A DNA stretch of 64,000 bases from Hymenochaete sp. R1 (Eukaryota > Basidiomycota > Agaricomycetes > Hymenochaetales > Hymenochaetaceae), in NCBI GenBank assembly GCA_019400425.1, contig JAFREE010000039.1, forward strand, positions 1 to 64,000, written 5' to 3'. A program made the position numbers and the translations under genes. Below, one piece after another: positions 33,771-45,861 of the stretch. The notes below the pieces were generated by a model that was given only the letters and a program-made list of their open reading frames with translations, had not been told where the DNA came from and did no database searches. Positions within the stretch are counted from its first letter, which is position 1; every line of letters starts with the position of its first letter.

Positions 33771-33963
33771 CGCGGCCTGGAGACAGGTAGCAACCCTCAT
33801 GTGGTACGAGTTGCGAACGGACGCCATAAAGTATGCGTTTGATCATGATTACGGGAATGCGAGGACATGACTAGCGAAACCTGCATGATACATGGAAGGG
33901 ATACGTCGGTTAGTGTATACAAAAGCGAAATACATTGTTTGTTCTGCTTGGATATAATGACCA

Positions 33964-34263
33964 TTAATCGAATGCGCTTTCGCATTCGTGCTGGATCGCT
34001 GCGACTTCGTGGATCACGCTTTCATTTCCTTTCGCCCTCTGCTCATCCAACCATTCATCGATCTCGTTGATAGCGTTTCCGTAATTCTCCTGGAACTTAT
34101 CCTTCTTCTGCTCAGCGTTCAAGCTAGTATCAGCCAGGATCGCATCTTTCTGTCTCTTTATCTCAGTGATTTCAGCTTTCTTCAGCCCGACCTGTCTTTG
34201 GAGCTCTTCTTTGGCCGCTTTCTTCTCTTTGCTGCTTCTGAAGAGCTTGCGTAATAGGGGCAT
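33964..34263 (-). CDS. Small coiled-coil orphan protein
   Basis: A single-exon frame of 99 residues. It starts MPLLRKLFRSSKEKK (basic, amphipathic), continues as a charged helix rich in K/E/Q, and ends with EIDEWLDEQRAK and IHEVAAIQHE. No known domain. The start resembles those of the orphans at 45862 (MPLPLNVLNGSKRRK) and 42697 (MSKLLKRFSKK), and EIDEWLDEQR resembles AFDAWFKTKR in the latter; I infer a possible small gene family. It converges with the monooxygenase gene. Confidence 0.6.
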   Translation of the reverse strand: MPLLRKLFRSSKEKKAAKEELQRQVGLKKAEITEIKRQKDAILADTSLNAEQKKDKFQENYGNAINEIDEWLDEQRAKGNESVIHEVAAIQHECESAFD

Positions 34264-35436
34264 GTCTAGATGTGTTATTGGAGCGCTTGGATACGACTAT
34301 TGGTCGTTGTCATAAAATAGAAGGAAACAAAGGTAAGTCGATTTCAGAGTTTGTAAGAAGGCAAGGAAAAGACTCACCACGTACTGTTAGGTGTTTGACT
34401 GGAAGGAGGCTGGGTTGGGAGATGAAGGCCAACGCCACTCGAGATGCACTCTCATTTTATACGCCTCCTCAAGCTTTGCACCTCCAACATGCATTTCACT
34501 CTCCGCTTTTCGAAAAGATTTCGGAAAGGCAAAGCTCAAACCCCGCTGGTGATCTGATCGCTGCTTCACCTCGCCATGGGCAGTGCCCGATCCAGCTTCG
34601 CTTCACCACACTTCTGGTGCGTTCGTCACTTTGCTTTGCTTCGCTCCTTAGATTCAGATACGCGCAACGTAATCGATATGGTCAGCTTCGATCCGGTGTC
34701 TAAGAGGAACATAGTCAGCAGGATGTGTACGATACAACCTGAAGGTTGACATCACGTTTCACTCTACGTATTATAGAAAAACATCGTGAGTCAAATTATA
34801 TTATTCCTCGCCTAAAAAAGTGCAAAGGCACATATAGTAGGTGTCAACGACTCCCCGGATGGCATCAGATTTATCTTCTGCTTATATAACCACGGACCAA
34901 TGGAGTTTGTAATGCTTACCACTGGTCTGGCAGTTGCCAGGCATACGGCTCCGGGTCGCTGGAGAAATTAATAAAAAATAGTGCATGAAGGATACCTTCT
35001 TCTCAATAGGCATCACCGAAGTCTGTCCTTCCCATATCACATTCATAAACAAAATTCGTACTTTCCGAATGCGGTTTGTTCACTTTGACAATGCCAATAC
35101 AACAGAAATTGAATCGTAGAGCCTGAGGATGAAGAACGGTTCGATTCTTTTTATACGTCCAAGCTTGACGCTGAGCTCGCATGGCACTGGGTCTGTTGCA
35201 CGTTATACTTACTAGTAGGTGCTGGTATAAGTAGATATAAAGATTGATAACGATGAAAGTAATTGGTCCTAAATGAAAGCAGGGCAGCCGTTCCATGACG
35301 GAGCATGAGCATGAGCATGAGCATGAGATGTGGCTGATATCATGTTACATAAGACATGCGCGATGGACCCACAGGCCCTTCATTCGAAATTCAAGGTTAG
35401 GTTTGGCTAAGGCTACTCTGTACTCAATCCACGACC
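34264..35436. other. Intergenic region with hexamer repeat
   Basis: About 1.17 kb. It contains a GAGCAT hexamer repeated four times (35301-35327). Open frames here are short or low-quality; no gene supported. Confidence 0.45.
35301..35327 (+). repeat. GAGCAT microsatellite, four units
   Basis: Four perfect tandem GAGCAT units, plus a partial unit, about 110 bp before the ATG of the CX9C gene. Confidence 0.85.
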
Positions 35437-35899
35437 ATGCACCCAACCCGAACCATCCTCTCCTCAACAGCCTCTAGTGCCTCATCATCATCATCCTCAA
35501 CGACATCAACGACCACCCCTTTACGCCGCCTCGCCGCCGCCTCGACGACCGCGTGCGCCGAGCAAGCGTCTGTGTATGGCAAGTGTATCCTCGCGGGGTA
35601 CGTGGATATCCGACGGGATGCGTGCAAGGAGGAGTTCGAGAAGTTTGGGAGGTGCTTGAGGGAGGTGGTGAGCCTTTTTTTTCGTCTTTTCTTTTCTTTT
35701 CGGGTCGTTCTTTCGTTATGCCTTGAAAAGCTTTTTGTGTGGGGGAAGGAGGGGTGGGGCGATCCGTTCATTCATGAGTTCCGTTGATTTCATGCTTGGC
35801 TTCGTTTCCCTCACCTTACCGCATTTTTCCCTAAATTGAAAATAAGTAAGAAGATATCTGATTCTTACTATTTCTCTAAAGATGAAGAGGAAGTGGTAA
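35437..35899 (+). CDS. Twin CX9C mitochondrial protein, NDUFAF8-like
   Basis: Exons 35437..35667 and 35882..35899 give 82 residues. A Ser/Thr-rich N-terminus precedes the pair CAEQASVYGKC and CKEEFEKFGRC, both perfect CX9C. Such proteins are folded by the Mia40/Erv1 relay in the intermembrane space. Spacing and flanks best resemble NDUFAF8, a complex I assembly factor; other small CX9C proteins are possible. The second exon encodes only MKRKW and the stop. Confidence 0.75.
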
Positions 35900-36697
35900 A
35901 TTCGTTTCGTACCGAGCACGGGGCGAAAGCGCTCGTCGCGTGTCGCTCGACCACCAAACCGAGCCAATTCCCGTGAAAACTCAGAGTTCTTGTACGGCAA
36001 TAAATTATGGCTTCAATTGGGTAGGCGTGGTGACACCTAACTTTGCGCGATCGTGGCTCGCCGGCTCGTTCTTGACGAATGACAAAAGGGAGCGTTCATA
36101 CGCACATACGGGCTCAGGTACCAGGATGTGCGATTGTATATTCGAGGAGGAAAGGATAGTGACGCCTGTGAGGAAAATAAAGGACTGGAGGGGATGGAGG
36201 GGGAGATGAAGATGGCCTTTCGACTTCAGCAAATCCATCCGATTCTTTGTAGTGTTCGTGGACCAGGGTCAGAAATCGTTGCACCAGATCGCATAATTGT
36301 AATCGTACATGTACACTTTCCTCTAACGTCGCCAAGTCGTATGCTGGACACGCAGGGGCATGGCTTACAAGTTATGCATGATTGATTCTTGGATATGTCG
36401 AGAGCTGCTGTGGGTATAGCGTGCATGGCTCATTGGGATTCGTCTTTCGAGTCTCATTCCGCTGAAAGGCTCAAGTCAAGTTTGAAGCCATGAAGACAAA
36501 TCCAAGAAATTAAATTTTCGTCCTCCCCGACCCCGATCCACCTTGCCCCCGCCCGCCCTCTCCTATTCCGAACTTACTGTATACGATAAGTAATGTAATG
36601 TGATATACTCCAACGCACCATCATATTCCTGCACACCGAAAAGAAAAAGAAAAGAGAACACTTCCGCAAACAAGTAAGAGAGGGCGGAGCGAAGCAC
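35900..36697. other. Convergent intergenic region
   Basis: About 800 bp between the CX9C gene and the end of the DUF1746 gene. A minus frame of 73 codons (36114..36335, MATLEESVHVRLQLCDL start) could be a small gene, but I have no support for it. Confidence 0.35.
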
Positions 36698-38536
36698 TCA
36701 ATCCATCGCCCCAGGTATCCGATTCCCTCCCACTTCTCTCTCATTCCTACTACCGTCCCCGTCCCTGTTCCCACTCGAACTCGCCCTCTCGATCCCCGAC
36801 TGTCGTTCCCGTTCCCTCTCCCTCTCTCTTTCCCTCCTCGCCTGCACCTGCGCCAACACCCCAAGCGTCCTCGCCAACCGCATCCCCAAAGACGCGGTGC
36901 TGGGTAAAGGTAACCTCAACCTCGCCATCGCGTCTCCATCCTCGTCCCCATCACCGTCTTCAGCTGTCCTCGTCGTACCCCCTCTAGCCCCGTTCGCGTT
37001 CGCGTTTGCGTTTCGAGTCGTTGAAGCGTTGTTCGAGCCTGAGCCTGAGCCTGAGCCTAAGGCGAGACCTAGCGCGAATGGGTTGCTGGAGCTTGAGTTG
37101 GACGAGCCGGACGAGGGAGAGGGGGAAGGGAAAGTAGGTGCTGGGGAACGGAGGCGGTGGATGATGTGCGAGAGGGTGAGGGTGAGGATTGGCGTAGAGG
37201 TCGATGGGGGGATGTTTATGTTCGTATTTGTATTCGATGACGGCGATTCGTTTGTGTTTCCGTTTCCGTTTGAAACTGGGATCGGGTGTGGGTGGTTTGT
37301 GTTTGTGTTTGAGGAAGGTGGGAGGGGTGCGAGATGTTGGGCATCGGTGTATGTATGAGTATTGGAATGCATGCTGCGTGGGGATGATGAGGACGGGGTG
37401 GGGGAGGTGAAAGTGTTCGGGTTTGGACGGCGCCGGGGTGTGCGGGTCGTAGTTGTAGTGGTGGAGGATGTGAATATGCTCGAAGAAGACGAGGACGTCG
37501 AGGATGGGGGCGGGGATGTGGGTGAGATACTGGGAGGGTAAGAATGAGGGGCGTATCGATTTTGGGAGGATGAAGGTGGGTAGGCATAGGTATTCGTGTC
37601 TGCGCCCGATATCGTCGTCGAAGCACCCGTGAACCTCTCCAACCTATCCTCCCCCTCCCTTCCATCCTCATCCCTCCCAACGACTCCAACACTCGCAAGC
37701 GGTTCAAGCTCCGCCTCCTCGAACCGTACGTCGCCCTCCTTAGACTCAGGAAGGAGCGGGTCGGGCTCGCCCTCGGGCCTAACGAGTGCGAGGGAGGTCT
37801 CGTACGCGATAGTGGAGAGGACGATTTGAAGGGAGATGATGAGGGCGTCGAGAGAGAGGAGTTGGAGGCGGGTAGGGACGTGGCCTGTTGTCATCGTCGT
37901 TGGTTTCCGTCACATAAAGAGGACGTCGAAAGCGGCAGATAGATTTGATCATCGCAAGTGTGTTTACATCAACGGCGATGTGTAGCCGCAATGTAACGAT
38001 AAAGCAAGGTCACGGCGTCAGCACTATAGCACACCATGACAAAGCGCAAGAAGGTAAGAAAGGTAGGGGAAAGAACGCACGCATTCCGACGAAATCCAAC
38101 AACACGCTCTTCGTCCCTGCCCCAGGCCTTGCATCAAACGCATGCGCCCACACGCCTCCGACGTTAACGAGCGCGACGAGGATGATCCAGAACACGAGCG
38201 GGCGGCGCGCTTGAAGCTCGCGGATGTCTGCGAGCTGGTGCTGTGTTGCAAGACGGGCGGCGAGGAGGATGAGGGAAGGGGCGAGGAAGAAGGAGAGGGT
38301 GTGGAGTTGGTAGAGGAGGGTTTCGAGCTGTTGTTCGTCGTGGTGAATCCATGGATCGAATGTGTAAAAGTTAGGTGGATTCGTGTGCCAGTAGCAGCGC
38401 AATGAAGGTGCCGATATGCATGAGTTACATGGAACGTAGATGCCATGAGTTTCTATCACGAAACTGGCGAAAGAGCACACGATGAACTCACCGAGTGCAA
38501 GACGTGTCTCCTATGGGCATAATAGCGTATAGGCAT
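36698..38536 (-). CDS. DUF1746 protein, Dsc4-like
   Basis: Exons 38536..38492, 38327..38081 and 37884..36698 give 492 residues. Exon 1 encodes MPIRYYAHRRHVLHS, then LETLLYQLHTLSFFLAPSL, WIILVALVNVGGVWAHAFD, VLLDFVG, and LQLLSLDALIISLQIVL: the hydrophobic blocks of fungal DUF1746, the domain of S. pombe Dsc4. Dsc4 is a subunit of the Golgi DSC E3 ligase that acts on sterol regulator Sre1. The remaining roughly 350 residues are Ser/Thr/Asn/Pro-rich low complexity, much longer than the conserved core. The domain call is firm, the pathway role inferred. Confidence 0.85.
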
Positions 38537-39735
38537 GACATCAAAAAAGGCTCTCTTCTACTCTCTATTTTGTTTCTGCGATTCCGTTAGTCTCTATCTC
38601 ATGGAAAGAGCTCGAAAGGCAGTGAAGACGGCTGCGGCAGACTGAGTCTGTGATGAAGGCGGAAGCTGGAAAGTCGAGGTAAGCCTGAGCAGTGCTGCAA
38701 GAAGCGCGCTTGTTGGCTTTTGTGGGTCCACTCGACACGAATCTGGTGAGATGGGCAGACTCACTCGAGACGACCCGGAATGCCATGTTCCTTGACTTTT
38801 CCTGCTGCAAAGTAAATCAAGAGCAAGTCTTTTAAGCGTAGGATTCAAACAACGGTGATATTCACGGAATCGACGATACTTTGATCGAGTAAGTATAGAC
38901 ACTGTCGCTGATGACCAGAATCTGTTACCAGACGGAAATCATCACCTTCGAGATTCTTTGGCTGAGACTATAACATCAAAACATTCACAGTCTTCTCTAC
39001 GTACGCAATATGGTCGAGAGAATCCACAGTAATAGTTATCGCATAGTATAGGTTCGTAAGAGGCTTTAGTCTCAATGTCTGCAGTGTGTTAATTAGACTT
39101 CATAGGAGGTCATCATAAGTATATGAATGACAACTAGTAAGCTCAACAGCTCTCAGATTGAATAAGAAAGGGGATGACCGAGTCTATGTATCTTGTTAGG
39201 CATACTTGAAGAGAGGGGAAAGAGGAAAATATTAATGAGAGAAGGTGGTCCTGACTGCGCCAGCTGCCCCGCCGACTGACCAAAACCCAAAACCGACGCG
39301 GATGGATTAGATTATGTTACTTAACATAATTGCGGCTGGGGTTGACGCAAAATAACAATGCCCTCGCCTTTTACTAGGGCATTCCGTGTATCGACCCCAT
39401 AATACGCCGCTTACCCAATCTTTGGAATATCCCTCCTCTGAGGTCGAGTCTCTCTTTCTTTTTATTTTTATTCTCCTTCCTTTTTTGGTAACACAAAATC
39501 AGTTCTCCGATTTGATCGGAAACGTAAAGGCTTGACTTGATGGCTTCCACGCTTCTCTCGTTCATTTTATTTTTGTTCGACACAACCAACAATGCAACGC
39601 CCTTCGCCGCACTCACCGCCTCCGCTCTCGTCTTCTTCTTCACAGTCATCTCCTTCCTTCGAAATCGCTTAGTCGGACGACATATTCTTGAAGCATTGGG
39701 TCTTCTCTTGCCCTGCGGAATCCCAATCATCAGCC
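38537..39735. other. Divergent intergenic region
   Basis: About 1.2 kb between the 5' ends of the DUF1746 gene (-) and the four-TM gene (+). A + frame at 39537..39767 is hydrophobic but overlaps the likely leader of the next gene. No gene supported. Confidence 0.4.
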
Positions 39736-41569
39736 ATGGGCAACTGTATCGTCGATTGGGTCTTTAGGCGCCAGAAGTTCTGTTGTTGTCTGCCCGCAAG
39801 ATTAGGGGCGACGCTCCTCTCTGGTCTCACAGTACTCCTTGCAGGGCTCCTGGCCATCGTACTTTGGTTCGAAGTTGCCAGTGAGTGCCCAGTTTTGAAC
39901 CGGAAGTATACTTCGAGCTGTTGACGAGGCTTACTGCTGCGTGTATGTACAATCTTGTGATGGTGTGGATTGTGGATTTTGCTCTTGAATGAACGGCGTT
40001 GACTGGTCCAGCGAACTACTTCATGTCTGGGACGGAAAAGGCGGCGTTCGTCGTAGCTGGACTGACGGAGACGTTCCTCTTCATTGCTTCCGTTCTAGGG
40101 TAAGTCCACTTCCGTACTTATGATTGTTTGTGGCGGACTGACACCCCTTTCTTGATATCCACACCCTCCCATCTCATTCAATCCTATCTTAAATCCAGCT
40201 TCATCGGCATCTTCGCACGCAAACAATCCTTCCTAGCCACCTACGTCGTCTTCCTCGCCCTCCACTTCGCCCTCACCCTCGCCGTCGCCATCTACTTCCT
40301 CACCGAAGTCACCCGCGCGGCTAACAGCGACATCATAAAGCTGTGCGAGGAAGGGCTGCGGAGCGACCAGTCCAAGGACCAGTGTCGTGGGTTGTTGAAT
40401 ATCACGAAGGGCGTTTATTGGGTTGGGGCTGTGTTGGGGTTGGGAATCGAGGCATGTGAGTAGCCTTTTCTTTGATTTATTTTCTGTGCTTTCTGCTTGG
40501 AGAGCGAGTTCGCCCTTCTCTCTCCCTCTCTTGGTGAATTCATACGGATAACGCCTGTAGTGGTGCCACCGCGCAGGAATGAGTGGCCGGGGTTTAAAAA
40601 TAGTGCCGTGCGCTTTGACATCCAAATCGGGTTGGTAGTACCAGATATAGCGCGATAAATGGCCTCTTCCACCTCGATCAAGTTACTTTATCTACTTGTT
40701 CCCTCTGAAACCACATTTAGACCCACTTTTGTTTTATTTTTTATCATTAAAAAATCATTTCAACCACATATCCCTTTCCCTTTTCACTTACATTTCGTAT
40801 TTGCTAACTTCATTTATACCCAGACTGCACCATCGTCGTCACCCGTTACCTCAACCAACTCCGCTACGAAAAGCGCACAGCAAGGCGCTCGCGCGAACTG
40901 CACCGCAAAAGCGCCTACGACGCCTTCCACGCACGCTTCTCCAGCGTCTCCGGCATCAGCGATGATCCCGATCTCGAACCCGACTCCGACAAGACGAGAG
41001 CCGGGTATCATGATACTAGTGGCTCACCAGGGGGGCATATGACGGCGGGCCTCCCTCTCAGCGCACGGACACGGACGACGCCGGAGTTGGGAAGGAATCG
41101 GTACGAGGCGCTTGGGGGACGGGATTCTGTTGACTTGGAGATGGATAATGAGGGGTTGTTGGGAGCGCCGAGGGTTGAGAATCGGGGGATGGAGGAAGGG
41201 GCTGGCGGGGGCGCAAGAATGGGAGCGGGGACTGAAACGGGACGGGGACTGGGAGCACAGGTGTTCGACCCGTACGAGGCTTACGATTCGCACGCAGCCG
41301 GGTCTGGTCGGTCGTCGAGGGTTGGGAACGCAGCCCCAGGTTGGGGACAGTCACGGTTCTCGGTGTCTTCAGATGCGGATACCGTACGTGCCTCGAGCCC
41401 GGGCCCGAACACGAACGCGGAGGGGACGTCCCGTGGCACCAATGATTCGGACGTGAACGCTGCTTTAAAGGCTTTCGATGCGAACGGGTCCTCGAGGAAC
41501 TCGTCTTCGTCGATGAAGTTGCCTCCTGGGGCTGCGGCTGCAGCGACGGTGGCGCCGAATCGTTTCTAA
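39736..41569 (+). CDS. Four-TM protein with disordered tail
   Basis: Exons 39736..39880, 40012..40099, 40199..40455 and 40824..41569 give 411 residues. A short N-terminus with a CCC cluster is followed by four membrane helices: ARLGATLLSGLTVLLAGLL, FVVAGLTETFLFIASVLG, VVFLALHFALTLAVAIYFL and KGVYWVGAVLGLGIEAYC. The loop between helices 3 and 4 has two cysteines (LCEEG, DQCRG). The tail of about 230 residues is hydrophilic and Gly/Ser-rich. The layout recalls MARVEL or tetraspanin-like proteins, but no signature of either is clear. Function unknown. Confidence 0.8.
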
Positions 41570-42696
41570 CGTGGGATGCGACTTTTTACTCGTCTACTTC
41601 GAACCTGAGTCCGACTTTTGGCTTTTTTTTGGCGTCCATATCTAGTCTCTGATTTCTTTTTCTTTTTCGTTATATCGGACATTGGGTTTATGCAGAATTG
41701 GCATGACTTGACATTTGCATGAACTCTTTCATACACCGAGTCGTCCCCATTCCCCTTCCGGTTGTTTTACTTCTATCTAATCGCTTGTCCTTTCCTTTTT
41801 TCCCTCTCTGTTGTATGTCTAAAGGTGCAATTCACGACTAATTTTTTTTTTCGTACGACGTGCATTATCAAGTAAGTACAAGCTAGGAACCTTCCTCTAT
41901 TTTCTTTCTCCGGCACTGTATGACACGGTAAGGACTTGTCTTATGAGAACCCCCACGCTCCAATGCTGAATCGCGTACTTGAATGGGCCTCTCACGAATA
42001 AGTATACTACAGTAAGCGAAGCACCCACTTGTCGGGTAGGCGTAAAACCCAAAGGGCAGCCGACCCATGGAAAAGCGAACGAGCCGCCCATGTGAGAAAT
42101 ATTTCAGGAAGAGGGAGTCGATATTATGATGAGAGGCCGTAAGCTTGAAGCAAAGTGCCGGGATCTCATTCTGGCGAGTCGAGCGTAGACTGATTAAGCG
42201 CTGCCAGTGGATGCATTCTATGAGGCTATTTCCCCGCGGCCTATTAGCACGAATTCAAATTAAAAATGGGAAGTGTGGCAAAGAGATCGAGATAAGAGGG
42301 TGCAGCAAAGTCTAAACCTTAATGTCAGATGCTTTGTTTTGTGCATTCTGTAAAAAATAAAAGTCGAGACCCGCCCTTCTTTTTCTCTCCTTTCCGAGTC
42401 AACATCTTCTCTCTCCCTCCCTTCATTGAGTCTCGGTCGTTGACTCCTCCATACACCAAACCCCTTTAATCCTTTAAAGAGAATACAACAACACTCCTAA
42501 CTTCAGTGAGTACGGCTTGTTACGTACATACCTATACTTTGCTCTCGTTCATGGTAAGAACGTAACTGACGAGTACCCTCCCCACTGCGGTCACCCATCG
42601 ACCTTGAACGCCCACCACCCATTATGGACTCTTCGCCTTTAATCCTCTTGGGAACCATCACTATTACTGCTCCCCGCATCCCACCAGACTACAGCC
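41570..42696. other. Intergenic region
   Basis: About 1.1 kb; T-rich 3' flank of the four-TM gene, then CT-rich sequence at 42380-42430 before a possible 5' leader of the next gene (with a GTGAGT-like donor near 42507). No gene seen. Confidence 0.4.
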
Positions 42697-43131
42697 ATGT
42701 CCAAACTTCTCAAAAGATTTTCCAAGAAAGCCCCCAATCAAGAAATCACCGACAAGATCGCATCATACCGGAGCACGGTCTCCGGGCTCGATGCTCAACG
42801 CCGCTTAATCATCCAGGCCGTCGAAAAGGCAGTAGAGAACAAAGATCCGGAAATCTCTGCCCTCGTCGCCAGTAAAGTAGAGGAGCTTCAGGGCCTCAGA
42901 GAGACCACAGGTACGCAGCATACCGCGTTTGACGCGTGGTTCAAGACGAAACGCCGGGAAGACGCTTTGACGCGCGACCAGGATATTGCATGTGATGGGG
43001 TCCACAGCAATTTCATGAGCTTGAAAAAGCGTTTGGACGCTGGTGCTTCCTCGGTCAAAGAGACAACAAACAGCCGTGAACCTGAGATCTTTAGTTGGTA
43101 TAAAAGTGAAGGGCACAAAGACTTCATCTGA
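42697..43131 (+). CDS. Small coiled-coil orphan protein
   Basis: An intronless frame of 144 residues. It opens MSKLLKRFSKKAPNQ, then a long charged helix (IIQAVEKAVENKDPEISALV), SKVEELQGLRE, and AFDAWFKTKRREDALTRDQ. There is no known domain and no signal peptide. Similar order of motifs to the 99-residue protein at 33964..34263 suggests distant kinship. A fragment with a related segment (VKELDGLQ) lies near 43.95 kb. Confidence 0.6.
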   Translation: MSKLLKRFSKKAPNQEITDKIASYRSTVSGLDAQRRLIIQAVEKAVENKDPEISALVASKVEELQGLRETTGTQHTAFDAWFKTKRREDALTRDQDIACDGVHSNFMSLKKRLDAGASSVKETTNSREPEIFSWYKSEGHKDFI

Positions 43132-44368
43132 CCAGAGACGGGTTAGGATGATGAGTTACTTCTTGTTGTCGTTAGTTGCACTCGTAATCATATATCAGTG
43201 TCACTACTTGTATCAATCATACATGCTTGCTTCTTGACCCTCGCCCGCAAAAGTCTGGGCGGATCGTTATGAGCTGGTCGGTTCAAAGACGCAAAGTAGA
43301 AAATTGAGGATGAGGGAAGGAGATCCATCCGCTCTAGAGCTAGTTGCGGCACTAAAAGAACATTTTTAGTGAGCGATACAGATGCCAGATATAGGATTGA
43401 CCTATAAGCTCGAGTATATAAATTCGAGAAATACCTCATCAAAGTACTGAGCACTGACGTGCCGGGCACGTTGCTGCAGTGTTGAATCGCGAACACGTCA
43501 TTCGTGTATTTGTGAAGGGACTCACCATACTATGTAACGTAAAATATAAGCTGAGCGTGGACCGGGCGTACGATGGATGCATCATGAGGTTTCCTCCTTT
43601 TCGAGGAAAAGTGCGAAAGACGTCGAGATAGCGGGTCATTGCAGAGTTAGACAAGTTCGGGTCCTTAGTCATTTGAAGCTCGTGCTTGCATACAACATAG
43701 ATTGCCCGCTTTCGGTGTGTATTAGGGTCGCTGACCCCGTATTCCCTATCTTCCCGCAGATCCATCCACCTGTCTGTGCATGGTCATTTCTGATACCCTC
43801 AACCATAACTCGTTTTCGCCTCTCGATATCGGATCATCATGGCTACTAGCCCTCCAACTCTAAACGTCCTGGCCTCACTCCTATTCTTACCATGGAACAG
43901 CCACGAGCGATGTGAAAGAAGTCGTTGAAATCTTCGATCATAAAGTGAAAGAGCTGGATGGACTTCAGCGTTGAAAAGCCTGCATGGTAGGTATGGCGGG
44001 TACAAGGTGCAGCGCGAGAGCGAAAGCGTACTCTGCCCGAGGATCCATAGAGAGAAGAAAGATTTGAAAGATAAGTCTACTCGTACCAAGAGAAAGGGGG
44101 TTCCGATGTCTAGAACCACGAGTGAGAGAGGAAGTAGACCCGTCTTGAAGTGTCATGCTGAAGTTTTTCTCTTGAATCGCCAAAACTGTGGCGAATTGTT
44201 GGGTGTGGCGAAAGAAAAGTATCGTGTCCAATGAACGACTCGGGTGAGAATGGTTGGGTTGTTTTGTTGAGCTTTCGATAAATAATTTTCGAAAACCCTT
44301 TATTGATAATCCGAGCATCGACGTGATCCTTCAAGTATTGACGAATAATAACGGGATTGAACGCCACC
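43132..44368. other. Intergenic region with possible gene relic
   Basis: About 1.24 kb. At 43839 an ATG opens MATSPPTLNV, and another frame just downstream encodes a helix with VVEIFDHKVKELDGLQ and a stop near 43975, resembling ALVASKVEELQGL of the preceding orphan. Frames do not join through a normal intron. The rest shows nothing recognisable. Confidence 0.35.
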
Positions 44369-45465
44369 TCACGCAGAGATAGCATCATCCCAATCCAACC
44401 CAATAAGCCCCTTCCTTCCTTCTGCAGCCCTTGCTGCCGCCTCCACAGCTTCCGCAAAGTTCCGAAGTGCCCCCCTATCCTCTTCATCCAGGAAAATTGC
44501 TTTTCCATCTGCCCCAGGGACGCTCACAGGTAACGTATCTGATGGCGTATAAATTGGGCGTGCAGAGCTGCTGTCATCTTCTCTGAGAACAAAATCGCTA
44601 GACTGCGACGAGGAAACACCCAAAAGGCGTCTCAACGACTCTTCGCGATCTTCTCCACGCTGAGCGTCGATTGCTGTAAGAATTTTGCGTAGCGGTTCGT
44701 GCGCAGAAAGAGTAGAACGCACGGCCGGTGAACGGGCTATCGATGTATCAAAGACGAGTGCATCGTGCAGTAATTTGCGAGAAGGTGGTTTCAGGTAAAT
44801 GATCAATCATTTAATGAACATGATACGCGCACCGATTGCTTCGTACTGCGCCAAAGTAAGAGTTTTGGGGTCGTCCCTCGTAAGAGGGTCCGGGTATGCT
44901 GTCGAGGCCGAGTCTGGGATATACGGCCACTTCAAAGATGAGAGCTTTCGGAATGGCGTAACTGCATTTGCTTGTTGCAATTTTTCCTCGTTGTTGTCTA
45001 CCTCTGAAGGTTCGATAACATGCGAGCTTTTTGGAGATTCTACAGAATCCAAGAGTGAGATGGCCCCACAGTACAATAAATGGGTAGGGATTCACCTCTG
45101 TCTTCTAGTAAAGAATGGATTTCACTTGAAGTAGAAAGACCTGGGGTGGAAGGCCTCGTGTCTGCCTCCTTCTCAATTGTTTCGTTGGAAGTTGACGGAC
45201 CAGCTGCACTCGCTGAGCACAATGTTTCTTAAGAAAGGCAAGTCTTATGAGCAACACTCTTCAGATAATACCGTACAAGTCTCACCTTTGTGGCCTTTGA
45301 AACATTTAACAGAACAACTAGAAGGATTACATTAAGACCACGGCTAGTTAATCTTGAGAACAGAGACACGCACGGCACGCACTATAGGATTTCGCAGCTC
45401 GGACAAGTGTACTTTGATTCTACTTCATTGCATACTTGACAGTTCGCTCGTTTCCTTGGCGCCAT
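44369..45465 (-). CDS. HIT-type zinc finger protein, ZNHIT3-like
   Basis: Exons 45465..45383, 45317..45286, 45227..45096, 45039..44833 and 44736..44369 give 273 residues. The zf-HIT ligands are complete: Cys 9, 12, 21, 24, 29, 33, His 37, Cys 42. A Ser/Thr-rich linker follows, then FRKLSSLKWPYIPD, then ARSPAVRSTLSAHEPLRKIL, which matches the C-terminal part of ZNHIT3/Hit1 proteins. ZNHIT3 and yeast Hit1 act in box C/D snoRNP assembly with Rsa1/NUFIP; that role is inferred. The last intron removes an in-frame TGA, and the protein continues normally across it. Exon 2 is only 32 bp. Confidence 0.85.
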
Positions 45466-45861
45466 GTCACAGTCATTGACGAAGATGAGAGTCGATATGA
45501 AACAATAACAGCAGCTATATATGGCAGAGCTGCGAGATCTGTGAGAATTGTTTTATGTAATATGCGGCTTACTAATCCAGATCAAACGCGTCTGAAACGA
45601 TCAAACAACCAACTTGAAGCTTGAGCTCAACGTCAATGAGACGTCGAGACTATGAAACTGAACGGTTAAGTCCTATTTAATGTATGATGCTTTTTCTTTC
45701 GATTGACCCCGAAATATATCTCAAGCTCTTCGAGGAACGTGATACTGAATGATCAGCGGTGAGCATGGTTGTGCTGCACTCCTGTCTAGGCCATTACAAT
45801 GACCATCGCCGATTCTCTTACTTGTAGCAACTTACTGAATAGCGCAACGCACTCGCCATCT
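45466..45861. other. Intergenic region
   Basis: About 400 bp holding the divergent promoter for the zinc finger gene and the next orphan; nothing else seen. Confidence 0.4.

Noticed and set aside
34272..34703. 143-codon + strand frame
   Set aside because: Odd composition, no domain, and it overlaps the upstream region of the small coiled-coil gene at 33964..34263.
44807..44832. In-frame TGA in the ZNHIT3-like gene as a sign of pseudogenisation
   Set aside because: An intron from 44832 to 44737 with good GTGCGC and CGATAG ends removes it and joins family-like sequence.
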